Positions 6,743 through 10,133 of a stretch of 10,133 nucleotides of DNA are shown piece by piece; within the stretch, counting starts at the first letter, position 1, and every line of letters starts with the position of its first letter. The notes under the pieces are model-generated. The model worked only from the letters and a program-made list of their open reading frames with translations, searched no databases and was not told where the DNA came from. The position numbers were made by a program, and so were the translations under genes. The stretch is taken from assembly GCA_964497135.1 (NCBI GenBank), contig CAZCDO010000153.1, forward strand, positions 1-10,133, in the 5' to 3' direction. The stretch comes from CAIJXV01 sp964497135. Its GTDB lineage: Bacteria > Verrucomicrobiota > Kiritimatiellia > CAIKKV01 > CAIJXV01.

Positions 6743-7056
6743 GACGGCTGAATTTTTCCAAATCCTCGTCTAATGAAGGACTACACCCGTCTTCGCCATC
6801 TTGACGACCAGGTAGGGCGGGTGTATAGGTGTCCGATCAGAGCAAACGATTGCGCGGGACGGGAGGCGATTCCCGCCAAGAGGACGGGTCGTCTTCGTGT
6901 TGTTGACGCATATCAAATCGGGACTGTCGCCGTGCAATCCGTCAAAACGCCGTCGTAAAACGGGTAATATCAACGAGGCATTTGACGCTTTTCATCTCCG
7001 GTATGATCCCGGACTTTGCTATGCTTGACGCAGATTAAAAGGTTCGCATAAAGATC
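6743..7056. other. Gene-free stretch between divergent transcripts
   Basis: I see no convincing gene here. A 61-codon plus-strand frame at 6773-6958 has no family resemblance and no ribosome site. The stretch holds a hairpin CTACACCCG (6781-6789)/CGGGTGTATAG (6818-6828), a CGGGA/TCCCG hairpin near 6859-6876, and an inverted pair TTGACGCAT (6903-6911)/ATCCGTCAA (6937-6945). TTGACGC also recurs at 6982 and 7025. It ends in the GTTCGCAT core at 7042-7049. Confidence 0.6.
7042..7049 (+). other. Cassette-boundary core GTTCGCAT (attC- or attI-like)
   Basis: The word GTTCGCAT, followed by AAAGA, lies 8 bases before the GspG-like start codon. It matches the right end of the hairpin at 7439-7504 (GTTCGCATC, then AAAAGA). 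No partner arm GATGCGAAC is found upstream, so it is either a single site of attI type or the surviving half of an attC. Confidence 0.5.
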
Positions 7057-7434
7057 ATGAAGGGATACCGCCATTGGATTCTTGTAAGTATCGGCGCTTT
7101 GGTCCTGTTTGGCTTCCTGGTTGTCGAACGCCTTGCAGATCCACCGGTGCTGACCAACGTTGATACTGCACGCCGTCTGCTGCGGGACGTACACAAGGGG
7201 TTAGATTTATTCGAGACTGACTGTGGACGCTATCCAACCGAAAAAGAAGGACTGAATGCCCTAATAGTTGATCCACTGACAAAGGGATGGCATGGCCCAT
7301 ACTTAAAGCATTCCACAATTCCCTGCGACCCATGGGGAACACCGCTGCGGTATATGGCCACCAATGAAATGTATTACGTGATCTGTGCTGGAGCCGACAG
7401 GAAGTTTGACACAGCCGATGATTTGACAAAATAG
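7057..7434 (+). CDS. Small GspG-like (T2SS major pseudopilin fold) membrane-anchored protein
   Basis: This 125-residue protein has an N-terminal membrane helix (about 7-24) and then a domain resembling the C-terminal part of type II secretion pseudopilin GspG. Helix residues VDTARRLLRDVHKGLDLFETDCGRYPTEKEGLNAL (35-69) are followed by GWHGPYLK, DPWGTPLRY (91-99) and GADRKFDTADDL (112-123). The last matches the Asp-rich loop that holds calcium in GspG. The prepilin peptidase motif (G-F-T-L-I-E) is absent, so it should not be processed or assembled as a normal pseudopilin. It is more likely a stand-alone membrane protein using the fold. The start is fixed by an in-frame stop at 7036. No clear Shine-Dalgarno is seen. 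Its stop lies 4 bases before the attC-like hairpin, as in an integron cassette. Base composition is poorer in GC than the flanks. Confidence 0.8.
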   Translation: MKGYRHWILVSIGALVLFGFLVVERLADPPVLTNVDTARRLLRDVHKGLDLFETDCGRYPTEKEGLNALIVDPLTKGWHGPYLKHSTIPCDPWGTPLRYMATNEMYYVICAGADRKFDTADDLTK

Positions 7435-7438
7435 GAAT

Positions 7439-7504
7439 GATGCGAACAAAACAAATCCAGGCTATCGCCCAAAGAGGCTCAGCCTGATTTGGGTTGTTCG
7501 CATC
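7439..7504 (+). repeat. attC-like recombination site (66-bp imperfect inverted repeat)
   Basis: The outer arms GATGCGAACAA (7439-7449) and TTGTTCGCATC (7494-7504) pair over 11 bp. A 2x2 mismatch follows (AA 7450-7451 against GG 7492-7493). The inner arms CAAATC+C+AGGCT (7452-7463) and AGCCTGATTTG (7481-7491) then pair over 11 bp with one unpaired C (7458), leaving a 17-base loop. Arms, central unpaired spacer, inner arms, extrahelical base and variable loop are the parts of an integron attC. The AAC/GTT cores are kept, but the flanking bases (TGCG/CGCA) do not fit RYYYAAC/GTTRRRY. It lies between a gene stop and a new transcription unit, as attC sites do. A plain terminator is less likely, since no T-run follows. 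Confidence 0.6.
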
Positions 7505-7514
7505 AAAAGACAAA

Positions 7515-7550
7515 TTGACACGCCGTAGTAAATGGTATAGTTTCTATACC
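7515..7550 (+). promoter_or_regulatory. brnTA promoter with palindromic operator
   Basis: TTGACA (7515-7520) and TATAGT (7536-7541) have a short 15-base spacer. The -10 box lies inside a perfect palindrome GGTATAG-TTT-CTATACC (7534-7550), ending 2 bases before the brnT ATG. It is the natural candidate for the autoregulatory BrnA(-BrnT) operator. Transcription would start about 0-5 bases before the ATG. Confidence 0.7.
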
Positions 7551-7552
7551 AG

Positions 7553-7813
7553 ATGAAATTCGAGTTCGACAACCGAAAGAGTCATGCAAACAAGACAAAA
7601 CACGGCATTGACTTTGTCGACGCCCAAATCTTGTGGGACGATCCCGATTTCATTGAGATTCCAGCTCGTACAGACGATGAGCCAAGGTTCATGGTTGTCG
7701 GCAGGATTGGCGATCGAGTATGGTCGGGTGTAATAACCTACCGTGGCGAGATCGTCAGACTTATTTCTGTACGACCTGCAAGCCGAAAGGAGGTTGAGAT
7801 TTATGAAGGCTAA
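7553..7813 (+). CDS. brnT: BrnT family toxin
   Basis: This 86-residue protein matches the BrnT toxin family (RelE-like ribonuclease fold, blocks growth by RNA cleavage). It opens with KFEFDNRKSHANKTKHGIDF (2-21), has the RIGDRVWSGVITYRG strand pair (51-65) and ends in IVRLISVRPASRKEVEIYEG (67-86), where the arginines and the RxAS-E-Y pattern are the family signature. An in-frame stop at 7538 and the family N-terminus fix the start at 7553. There is no Shine-Dalgarno, because the operator palindrome runs to 7550. Its last 11 bases overlap brnA, so the two are translationally coupled. Toxin-first order is usual for brnTA. It lies in the GC-poorer, plus-strand segment and follows the attC-like hairpin. 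Confidence 0.93.
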   Translation: MKFEFDNRKSHANKTKHGIDFVDAQILWDDPDFIEIPARTDDEPRFMVVGRIGDRVWSGVITYRGEIVRLISVRPASRKEVEIYEG

Positions 7814-8030
7814 GGAATTTGATGCCAAGTTCGATAGAGGAGAAGACCTTTCTCGCGCTCTCGATCTATCAAAGGCGCGTCGCCCTGGACAGGAACCAAA
7901 GCGTGTCAACGTTGACTTCCCAGAATGGATGGTCGAATCCCTCGACAGAGAGGCAAAACGTTTAGGCGTTACTCGACAATCCATTATCAAAGTCTGGGTT
8001 GCTCAACGTCTCGAAAAAGCCACGGCATAA
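7803..8030 (+). CDS. brnA: BrnA family antitoxin, ribbon-helix-helix
   Basis: The 75-residue protein has a variable charged N-terminus and a C-terminal ribbon-helix-helix DNA-binding domain: KRVNVDFPEWMVESLDREAKRLGVTRQSIIKVWVAQRL, residues 33-70. It should bind and neutralise BrnT and, as dimer or complex, repress the operon at the palindrome in front of brnT. The start at 7803 rather than an in-frame ATG at 7743 is decided by a strong AAAGGAGG at 7786-7793, spaced 9 bases, and by the family length. The ATG overlaps the brnT stop by 11 bases. The strong ribosome site here contrasts with none on brnT and should favour antitoxin synthesis. The stop is followed at once by GATGCGAAC, the core seen in the hairpin upstream. 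Confidence 0.9.
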   Translation: MKAKEFDAKFDRGEDLSRALDLSKARRPGQEPKRVNVDFPEWMVESLDREAKRLGVTRQSIIKVWVAQRLEKATA

Positions 8031-8162
8031 GATGCGAACCAACGGATTCATGCGATTCTCAACCCTGCGGGTTTCGCGCACATGATCCTTGTCGTTTGAC
8101 CCTGGGTTATCTGTCGAGCCGTCGTGATTCTGCAGTTTGCCGACGGTTTTTCGTTTCGCAGC
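8031..8162 (+). other. Possible degenerate attC-like site after brnA
   Basis: GATGCGAACCAAC directly after the brnA stop repeats the left arm of the 7439-7504 hairpin (GATGCGAACAA). The only similar right-hand core downstream is GTTTCGCAGC (8153-8162), with one extra base and one change. Inner pairing is poor, apart from a small AACCC-TGC-GGGTT hairpin (8061-8073). It may be a decayed site or a lone left half. Confidence 0.35.
8119..8151 (+). terminator. Rho-independent terminator of brnTA
   Basis: CCGTCG (8119-8124) pairs with CGACGG (8141-8146) across a 16-base loop, and TTTTT follows (8147-8151). It lies about 90 bases after the brnA stop and before the convergent mazF. Confidence 0.55.
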
Positions 8163-8200
8163 GCAACGGCGGTGAACCATCGTTTTTTTCTGAACCCGTC

Positions 8201-8524
8201 CTACCCTTCGCCGTACATCTCCGAAATCAGGCGGCGCAGAGCGGAAACAGTCTCGGCGGTCAACGAACCCATCTTCGCACCCAGTCGGGCCTGGCTTAAC
8301 GTGCGAATCTGATCCACAGCAACCTCGGCCTCCTTCCCGGCACACTGGATCTGAATTCGGGTCCGCCAGAGAGGATGAAGTTGGCTGGTCAGCGGGCAAA
8401 TGGTAACGGTCTGTAGCCGCGCATTCAAAGTATCGAGGCTGACGATGACGACCGGTCGCTGTTTGCCCATCGCCGCACCTGCGACCGGGTCGAGCATGGC
8501 CCAATGAATGTCGTATCGCTTCAT
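8201..8524 (-). CDS. MazF/PemK family toxin endoribonuclease
   Basis: This 107-residue protein has the MazF/PemK layout. It has an N-terminal YDIHWAMLDP, then KQRPVVIVSLDTLN (21-34) with the conserved RP, PLTSQ (45-49), and DQIRTLSQARLGAKMGSLT (71-89), the near-invariant dQirtvsk.Rl...G.l block. Family members cut mRNA at short specific sequences. A true start at 8524 is preferred over an in-frame ATG at 8629, because the ATG overlaps the antitoxin stop as ATGA and AAGGA lies about 9 bases upstream. The longer frame would overlap the antitoxin gene widely. It is coupled to the antitoxin gene before it and convergent with brnTA. Confidence 0.92.
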   Translation of the reverse strand: MKRYDIHWAMLDPVAGAAMGKQRPVVIVSLDTLNARLQTVTICPLTSQLHPLWRTRIQIQCAGKEAEVAVDQIRTLSQARLGAKMGSLTAETVSALRRLISEMYGEG

Positions 8525-8886
8525 GTCCCGGTATCCTTGCCCTTCGATGACCGGGTCCTTCGTTTGCAGGGAAGTTTGGCCCCGTATGCCGCATTCGGTT
8601 CCGCAACCACCAAGCTCTTTTGCTCCCACTCGAGCGACTCCAATCCGTCAGCGGCCACAGGATCCCATGCACTCCAGTCTTCCTCACTGGTCTGCATCGC
8701 GCGTGCGGTATCCTCCCACGACAGTTTTGACGTCCCTTTTTCGGTGGATCTCAGAAAAATTCCATCGTCTCTCTCTTCCATCAGCACCGCTCCGCCAATG
8801 CGATATCTTTGTAACGTGGCAGCAGGGAGTCGTACTCCCCGCGAATTCCCAATACGTGCGACTTTGAGTTCCCTTGTTTTCATCAT
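8521..8886 (-). CDS. MazE-like antitoxin (AbrB/SpoVT domain)
   Basis: The 121-residue protein has an N-terminal AbrB/MazE swapped-hairpin DNA-binding domain (5-50): LKVARIGNSRGVRLPAATL then GGAVLMEERDDGIFLRS. A toxin-binding tail follows, ending in EEDWSAWDPVAADGLESLEWE, the usual end of this antitoxin type. A further 34 mostly basic residues (88-121, KRRTRSSKGK) extend beyond that. It should neutralise the MazF-like partner and repress the operon. Two ATGs stand in tandem (8886, 8883). The first coincides with the predicted transcription start of TTGACG-17-TACAGT, and no Shine-Dalgarno is present, so a leaderless mRNA is likely. The stop overlaps the toxin start by 4 bases. Confidence 0.9.
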   Translation of the reverse strand: MMKTRELKVARIGNSRGVRLPAATLQRYRIGGAVLMEERDDGIFLRSTEKGTSKLSWEDTARAMQTSEEDWSAWDPVAADGLESLEWEQKSLVVAEPNAAYGAKLPCKRRTRSSKGKDTGT

Positions 8887-8921
8887 GTTATTACTGTAAT
8901 CACATGGGTTGCGGCCGTCAA
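8884..8921 (-). promoter_or_regulatory. mazE-type promoter and operator covering the start codon
   Basis: On the minus strand TTGACG (8921-8916), a 17-base spacer and TACAGT (8898-8893) place the transcription start at about 8886, the A of the ATG. On the plus strand a 23-bp palindrome, CATGTTATTAC-T-GTAATCACATG (8884-8906, 10 of 11 pairs), covers both the -10 box and the first ATG. It is a likely autoregulatory operator. Confidence 0.65.
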
Positions 8922-8970
8922 TCCGATTCTAAAAAGGCGTTCATCTTGAAAAGAGCAGGTGAGGTCGCTC

Positions 8971-9112
8971 CCCCCGAAACACGCGAAAAGCGCGAAAGAT
9001 AGGGAGACGGGGGCGAGGAGGAGATGGGGCATGGCGAGAATCGCCGGAGCGGAGTCCGGCTCCCACATTATTCGGAATGGCAAGTTGGAGACGGCGGTCC
9101 CCCGCCGTTTTT
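8971..9112. repeat. Cluster of dispersed-repeat-like palindromes
   Basis: The 240-base gap between mazE and the hydrolase holds, in order, CCCCCGAAACACGCGAAAAG with a second CGCGAAAG copy (8971-8998), a near-palindrome GGAGCGGAGTCCGGCTCC (9046-9063), and a hairpin ACGGCGG-TCCC-CCGCCGT followed by TTTT (9091-9112). The hairpin would terminate plus-strand transcription; read on the minus strand it has no T-run. Such modules often recur around genomes of this type, but a genome search is required to confirm. Confidence 0.55.
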
Positions 9113-9125
9113 GCCTTATGCCCGC

Positions 9126-10133
9126 CTATTTTTTCATCCAAGCGGAGACCAGCCCTTCGGGGGATTCATCGAGGGGATGAATGGCGAGTTGGACATGGGG
9201 CAGCGCGGTGCCGAGAAGCTGGCCGGACTCGGATTCCGGCAGCACTTTTTTGCGGGCATCACAGGGGTTGATAAGCAGGAACCGTTTGTCGGTTCGCTGT
9301 CGAATCCAGTCGGGAATATCAAAATGTGGCAGCACTCCGGCCGGCATTTGATAGTGGGTCCACGCCGGTCGGGAATGGGTGGCGAGGAGTTCAAGACTGG
9401 CCGGGAACTGATTGAGGACGATATGGGTAACGGTGGGGTCCAGGAGTCCGGCCAGGAGAACGGGCAACGCCGCCTCACCCTGTCCATACAAAATGATGTT
9501 TCCAGAACTCCCTACGAGTTGGGATAATACCCGCAGAACGGTTTGAAGGTCACCGACTTGTTGGGCAACCGCCAATTCGCCATTCATATCCAGAAGATCG
9601 ACGAGAGCCCGATCGATCCGGCACCAGGGATAGACCTCGTAATCGGTTGGTTCCGGCTGCAATTCCCCGAAGCCTCGCAAATCGGCACTGACCAGATGAC
9701 AGGCGGAGAGCCCGAAGAATCCGGTGGCTCCCGCCACCAGGGAGAGTTTTCCTTGATCCGAACAGCCGAGGAGGATTTTGTTCGCCGGGGTTTCCCGCCG
9801 AACGACAAGGGCCGGAATGGGAAGATCCTCGGGGCGATGGAGGATAAATCGGTGCAAGTTGGGCGCGCCCCACGAGGTCATGGGGGGGATGAGTTCCACC
9901 TCAACGGGCTGGGGGGCGGGTGGTTGCAACCAGCGGCCGATGGATTCGGAAGAAGAATCCGGCGTGCGTCGGTCGGCGAGTTCTTTGCATCGGCGATCGA
10001 TATAATCCTTCATTCCAAGGGTCAGTGAGGCCGTCTGGCAATTCAGGATCGTTTCGTCAAGGATTTCGGTGGCGGGGACGGAAAAGGGGGTTGTGTCATT
10101 TCGCAGCCAACGGCGCATCCATTCGACCGTTTG
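9126..10133 (-). CDS. Alpha/beta hydrolase (AXE1/Abhydrolase_7-like), N-terminus outside the window
   Basis: The frame is open to the right edge: a Met at 10118 is preceded by the in-frame codons QTVEW, so it is probably internal. Counting from that Met, 330 residues show VSADLRGFGE (143-152), LQTVLRVLSQL (191-201), the strand-elbow NIILYGQGEAALPVL (207-221), LLDPTVTHIVLNQ, GVLPHFDIPDW (261-271), LLINPCDA (281-288) and LAIHPLDES (311-319). This order is that of the large acetylxylan-esterase-like hydrolases. The nucleophile elbow reads GQGEA (212-216) where GxSxG is expected, so the serine is missing, while D287 and H314 remain in plausible acid and base positions. It may be a pseudo-catalytic second domain of a tandem-domain enzyme, with the active domain beyond the window. 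Substrate unknown. Confidence 0.75.
   Translation of the reverse strand, partial: QTVEWMRRWLRNDTTPFSVPATEILDETILNCQTASLTLGMKDYIDRRCKELADRRTPDSSSESIGRWLQPPAPQPVEVELIPPMTSWGAPNLHRFILHRPEDLPIPALVVRRETPANKILLGCSDQGKLSLVAGATGFFGLSACHLVSADLRGFGELQPEPTDYEVYPWCRIDRALVDLLDMNGELAVAQQVGDLQTVLRVLSQLVGSSGNIILYGQGEAALPVLLAGLLDPTVTHIVLNQFPASLELLATHSRPAWTHYQMPAGVLPHFDIPDWIRQRTDKRFLLINPCDARKKVLPESESGQLLGTALPHVQLAIHPLDESPEGLVSAWMKK

Noticed and set aside
6773..6958. 61-codon plus-strand frame
   Set aside because: No ribosome site and no recognisable protein features, in a stretch of hairpins.
7055..7513. 152-codon minus-strand frame opposite the GspG-like gene
   Set aside because: It starts inside the attC-like hairpin and has no family features. 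The plus frame matches GspG.
7962..8687. 241-codon minus-strand frame covering the mazF region
   Set aside because: Different frame from the clear MazF-like gene, and it would run over the end of brnA; no family features.
9091..9112. Hairpin with T-run as terminator of the hydrolase gene
   Set aside because: The T-run follows on the plus strand only; read on the minus strand the hairpin is followed by CTCC, so it is not a standard terminator for that gene.

Overview
The window looks like chromosomal DNA of a GC-rich, free-living bacterium. The best guess is a member of the Verrucomicrobiota/Lentisphaerota/Planctomycetota neighbourhood. The hints are two adjacent divergent uroporphyrinogen-decarboxylase-like genes, a kinesin-light-chain-type TPR lipoprotein, a large AXE1-like alpha/beta hydrolase and many small palindromic intergenic repeats. 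No rRNA, tRNA or other taxonomic marker is present, so this is inference only.

Left part (1-6682), all on the minus strand: the 3' part of a CPBP intramembrane protease gene cut by the window edge (1-676); a 110-bp inverted repeat (787-896); a GT2 polyprenyl-phosphate glycosyltransferase (956-1915); just upstream of it and probably in the same operon, a membrane-anchored protein with a proline-rich linker and coiled coils (1964-3088); a structured palindromic repeat (3229-3290); a TPR lipoprotein (3315-4142); and two URO-D-like genes (4359-5492 and 5552-6682), probably co-transcribed from a good sigma70-like promoter at 6715-6742. A palindromic repeat (5522-5592) sits between the URO-D genes and supplies the 3' end of the first.

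Middle part (about 6980-8200): the only plus-strand genes, and visibly less GC-rich. A small GspG-like protein (7057-7434) is followed directly by a 66-bp hairpin, then by a brnT-brnA toxin-antitoxin pair (7553-8030). The hairpin has the architecture of an integron attC site: an outer arm pair with AAC/GTT cores, a 2x2 unpaired spacer, an inner arm pair and one extrahelical base. The same GTTCGCAT core occurs just before the GspG-like gene (7042), and the complementary GATGCGAAC occurs directly after brnA (8031). The simplest reading is a small run of integron-type gene cassettes without an integrase in view, with an attC consensus unlike the usual RYYYAAC/GTTRRRY.

Right part: a mazE-mazF-type pair on the minus strand (8201-8886), convergent with brnTA. 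In both toxin-antitoxin modules a palindromic operator sits on the -10 box and touches or covers the first start codon, so the first gene of each is probably translated from a leaderless or almost leaderless mRNA. After a patch of dispersed repeats (8971-9112) comes the 3' part of an alpha/beta hydrolase gene (9126 to the right edge) whose nucleophile elbow lacks the catalytic serine.
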